Shown one piece after another: positions 38,298 to 50,400 of a stretch of 64,000 nucleotides of DNA; the stretch's first letter is position 1, and each line of letters opens with the position of its first letter. Both the position numbers and the translations under genes were made by a program. A model generated the notes under the pieces. It saw nothing but the letters and a program-made list of their open reading frames with translations. It did not search any database and was not told the DNA's origin. Source of the stretch: Monarcha castaneiventris obscurior. Its lineage: Eukaryota; Chordata; Aves; Passeriformes; Monarchidae. The stretch lies in assembly GCA_026261815.1 (NCBI GenBank), contig JAMPIT010000206.1:496001-560000 (forward strand), given 5' to 3'.

Positions 38298-39163
38298 TGT
38301 TGGAGTTTAGGATTTTAGCCTGTTTTTTCTCTTAAAGAATTTTACCCATACTAGTTGCTAGGGGACAAACCGCTGGATACTTAAAAGAAACAAAAGACCT
38401 AGCCACAGAGGCGGGGTGGGACTGGCCACCCTTTTGTCACCTGGGGGTTGGGACACCCGGGGGGCTGCCTGGGTGCTCAGCGTTTAGTCTGGGAGCTTCC
38501 TGCCTTCGGTGTGGACGTCTCGGTCACCACTGCGGGTTCCTGCTTCTTTGCCTTTTTTGCTTTCTGCGGGCAAACCCCGGGATTCCTAAGCCTGCTCTTC
38601 TCCTTGTCCCGTCTGGAAACGGAGCTCCTACGCTCTGCCGACTGAGAGACCTGCCGGGTTTCCCTGCCACAGCTCCGCAGTTTGATACCTCTCACTGCCA
38701 CCCGAGATCTGCGCTCGCCCCTGCCGTTCCAGCCTGCTGTTCCTGAAAATCCAGCCAGACGCCCAGGGGTTTTGTGAGGTTTTCTCATCCATCCCTTCCC
38801 GGGACCCCGCGCCGCCATTGCCGGTGCTGCCCGAGCTCGCTGCGGAGCGCCCCCTGCAGCCGCGGGGGAACCATTGCACCCGCCCTGCTCACCGGGAGCC
38901 GCCCCGCAGGAACGGCACCCAGGGGAAAAGTGCCCGAGGCCGGTGCTGGGTTTGGGCTGCTGTTTGCTGTGACTGCCACAGCTATTGTGTTGTTATACAT
39001 ATATATTTATTAGTAAAGAACTGTTATTCCTATCCCTCATATCTTTGCCTGAAAGCCCCTTATTTTCAAATCTATAATAATTCGGAGGGAAGGGGGTTGC
39101 ATTTTCCACTTCAGGGAAGGCTCCTGCCTTTCCTTTCTGACACCTGTCTTTCAAACCAAGACA
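38298..39163 (+). mobile_element. Solo LTR of an endogenous retrovirus, family A, copy 2
   Basis: An 866-bp element bounded by TGTTGG and AAGACA, with the perfect 5-bp target duplication GTCCT (38293-38297 and 39164-39168). It shares with the copy at 26892 the CTTAAAGAATTTT and ACTAGTTGC blocks, the GCGGGG box, the GC-rich centre, and the 3' block ATCCCTCATATCTTTGCC. It lacks short internal stretches present in copy 1. No internal retroviral sequence flanks it. The 5-bp duplication fits an ERV but does not by itself fix the class. Confidence 0.93.
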
Positions 39164-40147
39164 GTCCTCATATCACCTCATGGGTATTTACTAATTTAAA
39201 CCCTGCCCATAGACATTCATTTCCTAAGAATGGCTACCGCTCCTTCTCCAGAGTGTTTTACTTGTACCAATAAACTGATTTTCACAATTCATGGCAAGTG
39301 AGAAGACAGTGCTCTTACACGGGAGAGTGGAAACTGAGAACAAGGAAATTAAGCTTAAGAGGTTTTGCTAAAGTGCCCCAAATGAGCTTATTTTTTATAA
39401 AAGCTTACACAACTCAGAGCACACTATGTTTGTAAGAGCAGCCCACATCAACTTCAGTTCAATCTGTAGGTGCTTAGCATTTCTGCCAGGCAGAACCCTC
39501 TTCTCAAGTCAGGTACCTGGAGAATGAGGAATGCAATTAATGATCATCTGGAAGAAGCAGAGTTTGTCTGAACTGAGTAGCATCACATAAGAAAGCTCAA
39601 GCATTTAATCTCGAACACATACAGTTCAGCGAATTACAGGCAAAACCAGAAATTAGACCTTACAGGAAACAAAATACTTTATGTTAGTTTTCAGTAATAT
39701 TTTAAAAGAAATCTTTTCATTCCACTTTTTCTGTAGACACACCTTTCAAATAGGTTTTGCTGCAGCTAAGTCAAAACATGCTGTATTCAGAAAGTACGGC
39801 TCAGGGGAAGTTTACCTGAAGCCAGAAAATGTTAAAGAGGTAAGACATTAGAGTAACAAGAAAAACCCTAAAAGGATACAGAAAAAAATCCCTGATCATG
39901 CTTGGTCATATTAACCAAAATACAAAACAAGTAACTATTAGCTACATTAAAAACCAAGGCTGTGTTCAGGCTATTTCCAGAGTCACGGAAGTGACTGGAC
40001 AACATTCTTCAGCAGTCTGGGACGCCTCCAATCTTAGCTCAGGCTTGCAGCTAATGGTTTGTAGCAAACAACAGCTGATTAGATTCCAGTTAGACAGGGA
40101 AAAAAATCCTTCTCATAGTAGGAGTAGTGAGACTTAAAATAGATTAC
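39164..40147. other. Unique sequence between two LTRs
   Basis: AT-rich unique DNA. The 79-codon frame at 39898-40137 has no recognisable domain. Confidence 0.5.
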
Positions 40148-40330
40148 TGTATTGGTTTTGCACGGCCTGGTTTTTGTTAGCAGGGCGGCCACAGAGGTGA
40201 CTCCTGTGAGAAGCTCCTGGAAACTTCCACCGTGTCCAGCACAACCAATCTCTGATGGCTCTGAAAGATGGACACGCTGCTGGCCAAAACTGGGCCAATG
40301 AGAGAGGTTGGTAACGCCTCTGTGATGGCA

Positions 40331-40338
40331 TATTTAAG
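40331..40338 (+). promoter_or_regulatory. LTR promoter TATA-like box
   Basis: TATTTAAG at the position where the family B LTR carries its promoter. The matching box is also present in the truncated copy (TATTTAAG near 43331). Current activity is unknown. Confidence 0.5.
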
Positions 40339-41043
40339 AAGAAAATCAAAACGAAGCCACAGGTTTTTGCTTCTAGCCAGAGAAGAGGAGGAGGTGAGAA
40401 CATGTGAGGGAAACAACATGGCGACACCAAGGTCAGTGAAGAACGAGGGGGAGGAGGTGCTCCAGGCACCGCAGCCGAGGTTCCTCTGCAGGCCGTGGTG
40501 CAGGCCATGGTGAAGCAGCTGTGCCCCTGCAGCCCGTGGGGATCCACGGGGGATGCAGAGATCCACCTGCAGCCCATGGAGGAGGTGCCCGTGCTGGGGC
40601 GGGCGGGTGCCTGGAGGAGGCTGTGATCCAGTGGGAGACCCGGTGGAGAGAGAGGGCCCCTGCTTCCAGGCTGGAGCAGCCTGTCCTTGGAGGACTGCAC
40701 CCCGTGGAAGAGTGACCCACGGCGCTGCAGTTTTGGGAGGGCTGTGTGCCTGTGGGAGGGGCTCACGCTGCGGCAGCTGCGGTGTGGCTGCTGCTCGTGA
40801 GAGCGGACCCACGCTGGAGAAGTTCACGGAGAACCGTCTCCTGTGGGAGGGACTCCACAGTCTCACAGGGGAAGGACTCCTGTCCCGGAGCAGCGGAAGG
40901 AAATCTCGGTGATGAGCTGACCAGAAACCCCCATACCCCGTCTCCCTGCGCTGTCGGTGGGAAGGAGGGAGGGGCTGGGGGGAAAAGGTGGTTTTTTTAA
41001 GGGTTTATTTTACTTCTCATTATCCTTCTCTGACTCCGTTAGC

Positions 41044-41049
41044 AATAAA
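41044..41049 (+). terminator. LTR polyadenylation signal AATAAA
   Basis: AATAAA in the R region of the family B LTR, followed downstream by a GT/T-rich stretch (CTGTTTTGTCCTTG). It is a potential poly(A) site for plus-strand transcripts. Confidence 0.6.
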
Positions 41050-41497
41050 TTCACTTTGTAACTTTAAGTTAAGCCTGTTTTGTCCTTGAAGTGTTTCCTC
41101 CTGGTCCTTATCTCAAGTCACGAAGCCTTTGTTATTTTTTTTTCTTTCTCTCCTCTGCCCAGCTGTGGCAAGGGAGGGTGAGTGAGCGACTCCCGTGGCT
41201 GCCTGACGCTGGGCCAGTGTCAAACCACGACAGTCACTTATGAGGCCATTGAGTCTCTCTATCATCGAAAGCTTTAGGAACTGGTTAGACAAATTTGCCA
41301 CTAAGGACAAAAATGTAATTGATTTTGCCATGGAACAAAGTGGTGGATTAGGTTCTTAAAGTTTGTTCTGGTCCTAAATTCTCATAACATTACATTTACT
41401 TAGGGAGCTTGAAAGCCATAAATATATTTAAGCTGTTAATAACTTAATTTATTTAATTTTGACTTTGGTGTAAAATGACAAGGTTATATATAACGTT

Positions 41498-44330
41498 ACT
41501 GGTTCAGACCACAGGTCCATCTAGCACAGTGTTCCATCTCCCACAATAGCCATGGGAGTGGACACTCAGGAAAAAATAGAACAGGGTAAGCATATACTGA
41601 CTCCCAGCCTTCAAACATTTTCAAGTCAGGTTATGTGATTTATCTAGTTGGTGGACTCTACAGCATCTCTTCCAAAGTTTTTTCCAGTCTCTCCTCAGCT
41701 CTTTACAAATTCCTTGATCCAGAAAGTCATTTGAGGAGTACCGCCATAGGTCCACATAGGCTGTCTGAAGAACTAGCTCCTCTGGTTTGTTATGAATGAA
41801 GATCTTACTAACTTCCAATATCCTCATGCTTGTATTAGATGAGCCAGGGAAAAGTCAATCCCACTCTACTTTTCTCCAGACCTCTCAGTTCTGTAGACCT
41901 CTTCTTCCCATTACATCATGTGTTTTTTCAAATAAGATTCTTGGATATTCAGTGGATGGGGTTCCTTGCACGTTGTAATGGCAGTCACAGTATACCTCTG
42001 ACCATCCTTGGTCATCTCTGAATACTTTCAGTTCTGGAGTATCTTGTCCAGATAAATGGACTAGAACCCTGGATTTTTACAGTAGCATATGGACTTGAAC
42101 AGACTTGAACAAAACAAACCTTTCTGGTCTGTTCTCTTTACTTCTTAATCATTCCTAACCTTTTTTTTTTCTTGAATTACTACTACTAAGTGATATTTTC
42201 ATGGAACTGTCTATCGTAATGCAAAGGTCTTGTTCCTAAAGACATTTGGGTCAGCTGAGAAATTATCCAAGATGTGAAGATAGGATTATTCTTACTCAAA
42301 TGTACCACTCTACAATTATCTACACTGAATTGCACCTTGTTTTTTCTACAGTCAATCTTTCTGCAGGCTATGCAGTCTCCTTCATCCTTATTGCCTTCCA
42401 TAACCTCCTATAGTCAGCAAAGCTCTGTCACCTTGCTGATAACCTTCCTTCTTCAGGACATTTAAGAATACACGGAATAGTATGGAATTCTGCCTGTGTT
42501 CTCCCTCCTGTGCAAGAACTGACCATTTTCCTCCATCCAGTGATGGATCTATCTTTATGTTCCCATCTTTTGAATAATATTCTCATCCATCAGCATCTTC
42601 CTTCTTAGGCCAGTGACAGTTTTGTGTTGCTTCGTTTTCCCAAAACACCTTAATTTGGAAGTTCTGTCAGATGTCTTTTAAAAATCTGAGTTGACTGTAT
42701 CATCAGTCAGATGATCCTCATTTACATATCACTGATCCCTTTTGAAGAACTCTGAGAGCTTTATTAACTCTCACTGATAAGATAATATTTATTCAGGTAG
42801 ATACTAATTCTCTCTCTTACAATATCTAGTAATTTACCTGGAACAGACATAAATTTTAAGTTGCTGGATACCCTTGAAGCTTTCTTAATGATGGACATCA
42901 CATTTGATATCTGATTTTCATGTACTGAGAAATAGTGAAGAGACATGTTACATCCTGCTTTTAGTAGGTATTTCATCCCTGAGTTCTCTTAGAATTCATG
43001 GCCAAATCCTTCAGATCCTGGAGATTCATCTGCATTCATCTGCCTTTTGTACCATTACCCCTTCCAGGTAGTTCAGTTTCAGAGACAGTCTCTGCCAAGT
43101 TCCCCGAATACCCCAAAAGGGCTCTGGAAGGATGACTTCCCTGATTTCTTCTGTGTTGGGTTTGTGTGGCCAGGTTTTGGTAGAAAGGGAGGACTACAGG
43201 GGTGGCTTCTGTGACAAGTTGTCAGAAGCTTTCCCTGTGTCTGATGGAGCCAATGCCAGCCAGCTCCAAGATGGACCCGCCACTGGCCAAGGCTGAGCTC
43301 ATCAGTGATGGTGGGGTGCCTATGGGGACATGTATTTAAGAAGGGGAAACAACAAACCCTGCACAACTGCAGCCACAGAGAGAAGTGAAAATATGTGAGA
43401 AACAACTCTGCAGACACCAAGGTCAGTGCAGAAGGATGGGGAAGAGGTTTTGCCCATGATGGTAATGGGTGTGTGATCTCTCCCTAGCCTTAACTCATGA
43501 ACCTTTTGTTATATTTTCCCAGTCCAGATGAGGAAGGCTGTGACAGAGCAGCTTTGGTGGGTACCTGCTATCCTGTCAGAGTCAACAAACGTTATCTCCA
43601 CAGCGAACAAAGAATATAAATTGTTCAGCTTCTCTCCAGTGACTTTGCCCTCCCTGAGAGTTCAGTTTATACCCTTGTCATATCACTGACAAATTTTTCC
43701 TTCCTGATGTATTGAAAAAAGAATATTGACCAATTTTTGATTCTCAGTAGTTAGGTCTCAGACTCATAATAGTTACAAGAGTATATCTGTCAGTGTTTAT
43801 GATACTTTGGTTTGGTTTTTTTTTTTTCATTTGCATATGTCTTTAGCTTTTGGAAGAACACTTTCTTTATTTCTCTGCTGTTTGGCCATGACTGCTTCTT
43901 TGTACTTCAGGCATGTTCAGTCAATAGTGTGTATTGGCACTCTGCTGCCTATTGGGTGTCCTTCTATAGTCTTCATCTTGCCTTAATGGATTTAATTGTC
44001 TTGTGTGCAATTCTTTGTCTGTTCTTGGTACACTTTCTCAATTTCACATAGTTCCCCCATGTTGAAATGAACACAACAGTAGTGGGCATTTTGACCTCTA
44101 TTGCTCCTCAGAGATACGGAATCCAAGGGTGTTGTCATTCTTGAAGAACAATCTTAATGTTCAGCAAGATATATATGTATATATGCATATATATGCTTAC
44201 TTATGTGTTTATGTATTCATTATACATAATTGTGCAAATTATATCTATAGGGCAGATGTGGCTGGTAAACAAACAACTGCAGAAGGCCTTCTGGTTTTCC
44301 TGGATGTAACCAGACATAATTGAGGGTTCA
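41498..44330 (-). mobile_element. Ancient CR1-type LINE remnant (3' UTR and reverse transcriptase region), interrupted
   Basis: A heavily diverged element of at least 2.4 kb excluding the inserted LTR. The left end has GGTTCAGACCACAGGTCCAT and CATCTAGCACAGTG, the 3' end of an old amniote CR1 type in reverse orientation. Further right, several stretches follow the same consensus, for example AGAACTGACCATTTTCC, CATAGTTCCCCC and TTTGGCCATGACTGC. In intact relatives the opposite strand encodes the reverse transcriptase ORF. Here the frames are thoroughly broken. An LTR (43152-43590) is inserted in it. Recognition is from memory of the family, and the right-hand limit is approximate. Confidence 0.6.
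43152..43590 (+). mobile_element. LTR, family B, internally deleted copy
   Basis: It starts TGTGTTGGGTTTGTGTGGCC and follows the family B LTR through the GCTGGCCAAGG-like block, the TATTTAAG box and ACACCAAGGTCAGTG. It then jumps to the LTR tail (GGTAATGGGTGTGTGATC, TTTGTTATATTTTCCC, GTGGGTACCTGC). The central 0.6-0.7 kb, including the poly(A) signal, is missing. It lies inside the old CR1 remnant and is therefore younger. No clean target duplication is visible. Confidence 0.82.
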
Positions 44331-44420
44331 TTTGTATCTGTTCTGATTCCTGAGTTTGCCTGAAATATACACTGATAATAATTAGCATTTATTGCATGTG
44401 GTTCTCAGACCTTTCTGAGT

Positions 44421-44466
44421 GTCATTATTCCTCTTTGCAGAGCGTCATTATTCCTCTTTGCAGAGC
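44421..44466 (+). repeat. Perfect 23-bp tandem duplication
   Basis: Two adjacent identical copies of a 23-bp unit starting GTCATTATTCC (44421-44443 and 44444-44466). Confidence 0.95.
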
Positions 44467-47400
44467 ATTTTATGAGCCACAGAGCAGAGAAGTGGTAAAA
44501 GACAGTAACTGTGATTTTTCATTTCACTCTGCTACCTATATTGCCATCTCCTTTATTTATGAGGACCCCAAACTTTGTAAACTACTGGGGGCATTGCTTT
44601 CAAATTGCTGTTATAATTACAGTTGATTTTATGTGGTAAACATGCCCAGATGAGGTGTTTACATCCTTATTTCCAGTCCCTCTTTCACCTGTATATAACA
44701 AATATTTGTGTTGTATCAATGTAACATAGAGTGATTTTCATGCAACAGATATTTTAAGGTGACTCGTTAGCTTTTTAAGCAGGTTTAGTACCTGATAGCT
44801 CATCAAGGCATTCGGATTGAATAAGGTGATACAGACGCAACATTCACGTTGTTGGGCCTTTGAGCTCATCAATGTTCCCATGACTCATGTGGGAAATCCA
44901 GCACTACCTACCAAAACCACTAAAGCATTATCTTTGCAGAAGCACATAGTCCATAAACAATACCCCATAAAACAAGACATAAATAATAGCACTTTTAAAT
45001 TTTCTAGGGTATAGCATCAATACCCATATGTATAAATTTGTTTTTTTGCTTAATTCTTGTCCTGGGAGATATACAGTCGTTCATTTTCCACTTCACCTGC
45101 CTGCCTCCCATTTCTCCTATTAATCTATGTTATTAATCCAGTTTTTTTTAGCAATATTTTGATACCAAGGCAAGTTCTGTGTCACATACCATCTCAAGCT
45201 GGAATATTCAGCAGCTATTCCCTTTAACCCCATTTTAGCAGTTTTGTCCCAAGTGCAGCTGTGCACATTGCCAGCTGAAAAAAAAAAAAAAAATCTTTGG
45301 TGGGGTTTCCTTGGTGTTTAATGGCATACTACTTCAGTTTCTATGTCAGTGTCACATCATTGGGTGGCTGTACAGATTAGGGAGCTTTATGTGCATAAAG
45401 GCACCTCATGAGCCACCAAAACTAACCAAGTTGCATATTGTTTTTATGAAAGCATCTAACTTTGTGCAGATAGGAAAAAAAAACCCAGAAGAAGAGACCT
45501 CAAGATTATAGAGTATCATTCCATGAAGTGCAAAGTAACTGGCAGAGTTAATTATTACTCAGCTGTCCATGTCAGGTTGTTAATAAATGAAGAGTCCAGT
45601 AGAATGCATATTAGCTCTATAGGCATGTATTTTGCACATCATAATTTTGTAGCAGTGACACTGACAAGTCAAAAACTGGATACAAGTTTTCTCCATTTTT
45701 CTCTCTTATGACTCCGAGAACTGTCATCTCTCCCACATTGCCTGGTACAGTAATAACACTGGAATTTCACCTCTAAGACATAGTAACAGTTTGGTATTCT
45801 ACCAGTATTTAAAATTCCCTCACAGTCCTTGCTAATGTACTGATTCTTTGCTATGCTGAATCAGCACAGCACTGAAAACCAATCTCTCCTCTTAACCACT
45901 GACAGCAGTGCCTTCGCAAGGGCAGAGTCAACAAAAAACAGGATTAGAGTAGACTGACAGTAGCTGTATCAACTCCTATAAGATAGTTTTAAAATTATCT
46001 AAAATCACTAACCTTTCACTTCTGGAGCATGAGGTTCAATTCTGCATTTAGCCATGCATGAAAATGAGTTCAGCAATCTTGGGTTAGCCTCCACAGAATC
46101 ATTCATGTTATTTCCCATGACTGGCAGATTTTACTGTAGAGAAAGAGTGAAAATGAATTAAAAAATAAAAGTGAGGTTTTGTCAGATTGAAAAATCAAAC
46201 CAATAAATCTGAATGTCTGAATCACAAAAAAAGCAAATACAGATCTGAGAGCTTGGACCTTCAAGCAACACTTGAATGGAGTGAATGAGAAGTGGAATAA
46301 AAGGCAGGATCTACTGTAAGGACAATGTAGCAGCCACCACAGCATCAATGAAGCAGTCATGGAAATGGCTGAGTGGGAAGTTTGCACACTCATGGACTGC
46401 TGCTGAACTCTACTTCTGCACCAGAAGAGCTCTCAGGACTGGCCACTGAGTACAGCAGGGAGTTCTGGATCTCAGACATGCCCTGCAGTTTGCCAAGGCC
46501 AGCAGGCCTGCCCTGCCTGTTGCCATGAATTCCAGGGTGCTGCTTGGAATCAAAAAGTTATCAGTCTGTTCCCATGACAGTGAGGAAGACTGCAAGTCCT
46601 TTTTCATGAGGGAGCACAACCTGAACAATAAAAAATACAAATGAAAACCTAAAAATACACATGAAAGAGAAAAAATTAGAAAAGGATGTAAAGAAGAGTG
46701 AGAGAAAAGTGAAGAATGGTAACCCTCATCTGTCATAATCCTGTTCTCAGTTGCTTTGGGTGACTAACGGGAACCTCTCATATGAAATGAACCCAGGTGA
46801 CACTCACTGAACTACCTCAGTAAGGACGGTGGACAGTTTTTTGACTCTACATACAAATTCTTTGTGATTAGCCTTCTCTCCTTATGTATAACTATTCTTT
46901 TCTTTGACAAATACTAAACTTAGTATAGCTAGAATTATTTGAAAGTAACCACACAATAATGCACTGTCATTTCAAGGTTTAAATGGGACTGACAAAAGGT
47001 GGTATCTTTCATCTGGTGACACAAATCAAGACACATGCCTGATGTAGATGGTTCTCGTACATGCTTTCAAGAAGGAACTACATCCTTACATTTGTTTAAA
47101 CAACATCTGCCTTAAAAGGAGATGGATTCTAACTTCGAGCCCTGTGCGTTACTGTGGTGTAAATACTGTAAAACTCACCTATATCCTTCAGTCACTGCTT
47201 TGTCTAAAAATTAAGAGCCAAAATGAAAAAAAGAGAAACATAACAGATTGATTGGCTTAACATAAATACAAGCTGCAACTCATCCTGTAAGATTTAACTG
47301 GTTTACTTTAATAAAAAGAGTAAAAGACACTAAGAAAGGGATATTGAAAGCACCCGTCACCTCTGCAGCTCTTCGGATTGTATTTAATACTCCTCAGTCA

Positions 47401-50400
47401 TCCTGTTATGTGAGGAATCCACCAAATAAAACTCTAGAAAATCTAGAGCAAGGAAGCTGCTGCTCTTTTTCATCCAAATACTTGGAAAGAACTGAAAAAA
47501 AATCCAAACATGAAAACCTGTCCATTTCACAGCATAATTCTACCTGTTGTTTAACACATTTACAGTACAACAAACTTCCTCCTTGCACAATCCCTAATAA
47601 TTTTTCAGTTGTAGAAAATTTTTACTTATTGTTTTCCTTCCTCTTGGGTGTGTCTAAGACTTTGAGGTTAGGCTGGTGTTAGTGTATTTCTTCCCCTCTG
47701 GATTCTTGGACGATGTGGTCTTCTCTTGGGAAAAGACAGTGTCACTACCACCAGGAAGGAAATGCCCTGTCATACTCCTATGTTGTAAAATACAGATAGT
47801 CTTTCAGCTCACCTCTCATTTTCTCAATACCACTTCAGGAAATATAATTTTACAAAAAAAGAAAAACAAAAAAAAAAAAAAGGCAGCAAAACCTACTTTA
47901 ACAATCCTTTGACTAAATACACAAGGCACATTAGAACCTAACCCACCACAGCCTTATTTAAAAATGGGTGGCTGAAAGGTGCTGTAGGATTTATAAAAAG
48001 AAAACAGATTGTCTTGGAGACTGATGCCAAATAACTCATTGCCTGAGTTACCACTCTTCAATCAAAAAGCACCTGAAGAAACGACATTAAGTCATTTAGA
48101 CAGCAATCACCATGGAGTTAGGCTGGCCTCTCATGTCAGTGATGAACAAGCCAAATTCTCTGACAGTGGTGAATTATTCCTTTTATCACTGGCAGAACTG
48201 CCTAAAGAATCATCAAGGCTATGGGTGTGGAAAACATGAGGCCTCTCCAAATCTAAGTGATAAAAATACAAAGTGTTTTATTACTTTACTTTAATCTTTA
48301 TCATTTATGTTTGGAAAAAAAGAACAACCCCACAATGTCACTTATAGTTAGGCAACAATGGGATTAATTTAAACTCAGTATTTAATGCCTGTAAGGAAGC
48401 TTTCTTCCAGACCATGATCTTTGCGATTCCATTCCCACCTTTGTCTGCCCCCAGTCTCTCTCATAACTAAAGACATATCTTTCAGCCCTGACAAAGCCAG
48501 TATAAAGTATTGGGTGTTTTATTATAAGTTGTAATTCAGCCACTAGAGGTGATTTTCTTTCTCTAGTAATGACTTAGTGGAGGAAGCTGGTAATTTTTTT
48601 GTTGCACTTTAACATTGCTAGAGAGGTCACATACTGTAAGAGAGAGAATAGCTGTTTAGAAATATTTCTCTGCCTGGCCTGATTGCCTTTAAAAATCCTA
48701 AAGAAAGTGAAAGTATATTCATTCTCTTGTGTAATTTTAAGTATTTGTGTTAAAAACCTAGCATGATCTGAAGAAAAGCAAGTTTTGTGTGCCTGATTTC
48801 AATTTCAGCAGTTTCAGTTAATAATATAGCACACATAAACCCTCTTTTAACAGCTCATAATATTACACTGAAGACAGAATTGCTGAAGAACTTTGTTAAT
48901 TTTTCTCCCTATTAAATCAGTGTTACAGACTTCCAGCAGATGTCTTTAATAGATTGTTATTAAAAGAAGTATTGCATAAAGTAAGTTCAGATCATTTCAT
49001 CAGTATTACTTACTCCCACCATTAAGAGCAGAATTTCTCCTGTATCTTCAAATTATTTCATTAATGCCTAATGCAAAGAAACAGTAACTCATCTCCAAAC
49101 TCTATAAACCTCTGTCAGCATCCATACTGTTCCCATATTTAAAAAAACTGCCACTGCTTCCATTTACAGTAACTCCCTATTTATACAGGTTTAAAAGCTT
49201 CTCTTAAGAATGTGTTCTACTAGAAATTTCAGTCTATGAGCATTTTAATTTTAAGCTGGGAAGAAATCCATCTGCTTTTTAAGCTCTTGGGTACCAAAGA
49301 TGTTTTGTAGTGTCAGGTATTTTTCTGAGCAATGTATCAGCTAATAAATGTACTTTTGAATGTTAACTGTCTGGGAAATGTTATTACATATAATAATTTT
49401 TTGCAAGGCAAAAGCCCCACCAAAGGTGATGTCTCTGGGTCAAACTGTCTATAATACTACATGCCTGAGATAAGTGCCTAAGTTACAATTATGCTCCTGC
49501 CATAAAATAAGCTGTGTTGCTCTGATGTGAAGGTGCAGTTCTTTGTCCCCATCAACAAAGCTATTTATCCACCTAAGTAAACACAGATTTATGGGCTACA
49601 GACCCTGTTTCCCTCCCATCTGTGCAAGTAACCCAATGATATATAAAGCGCAAGATTTTTCCTAGGTCTTAACCAAATCTTGTCTTCATGTTGATACCAG
49701 CATTTTCCCTCTACAGCCTGATTCCCGCAGAAACCTAATGCATGGTAAGACAGGAATAGCAACAAGTTATTGGTTTGGGTAACTAGGAGGCAGGATCTAG
49801 GAAAACCTTAAGAGACATCTGGAGACACAGTGGGCTTTGGAGTTGGGATTCTCTGGAGTAATTCTACTGAGCTGTGAAGTTACTTTTTTAACATGTGTAA
49901 AAATATGTATATTTAGACTGGGTAAGTTAAAGTAGATTTTGGTCCATTAGAGGCACATAATACTCTGTCTTACATACTTGTTGTATGAATGAGAGAAAGA
50001 AAGAAGCAATGGCATAATAGTTAGGCACTAGTTTGGTTAAACCCACCTCCCTGTCACAAACCTCTTAAATGCTCAACTCATGACTACACGTTTCTCAACA
50101 AGAAACCTTTAAAAGGCTTTCAGACAGGAAAGTTCATCTGAGAAGCTTGTCCAAAGCATCCCGTTTTAATATCCGCTACTATATACTCTGTTAGTAAAGC
50201 AGCCGTAACAACCTTGAGTTATGTCCCAGACTCAAGCTTAGCTGTACTTGCCTAGCAACATGTAGGATCCACATACAGCACAGACATTACTTGAAAGAAC
50301 TGCTGATGTGGTTAGGTAACCCATAATTAATCAACACTTTGTGATGTAAGATAACTCACCTGGATGGCCTCAAGAAGTTGTCCACATTTGAGAAAAATAG

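Larger units (their letters stand above)
40148..41232 (+). mobile_element. LTR of an endogenous retrovirus, family B (passerine-type)
   Basis: It starts TGTATTGGTTTTGCACGG and ends AAACCACGACA. I recognise the layout of a family common in songbird genomes. The U3 region contains GCCACAGAGGTGACTCCTGTG. A TATTTAAG promoter box lies at 40331-40338. A run of imperfect GC-rich repeats (CTGCAGCCCGTGG, GACCCACGCTGGAG) fills 40500-40870. The poly(A) signal AATAAA is at 41044-41049. The flanks ATTAC and GTCAC agree at only three of five positions, so the target duplication is decayed or the edge is off. No internal viral sequence adjoins it. The 210- and 229-codon minus-strand frames (40134-40866) are compositional. 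Confidence 0.88.

Noticed and set aside
40134..40866. 210- and 229-codon minus-strand frames
   Set aside because: They are antisense readings of the GC-rich centre of a family B LTR.
40143..41237. Target duplication for the family B LTR
   Set aside because: The flanks ATTAC and GTCAC agree at only three of five positions, so I do not claim a duplication.
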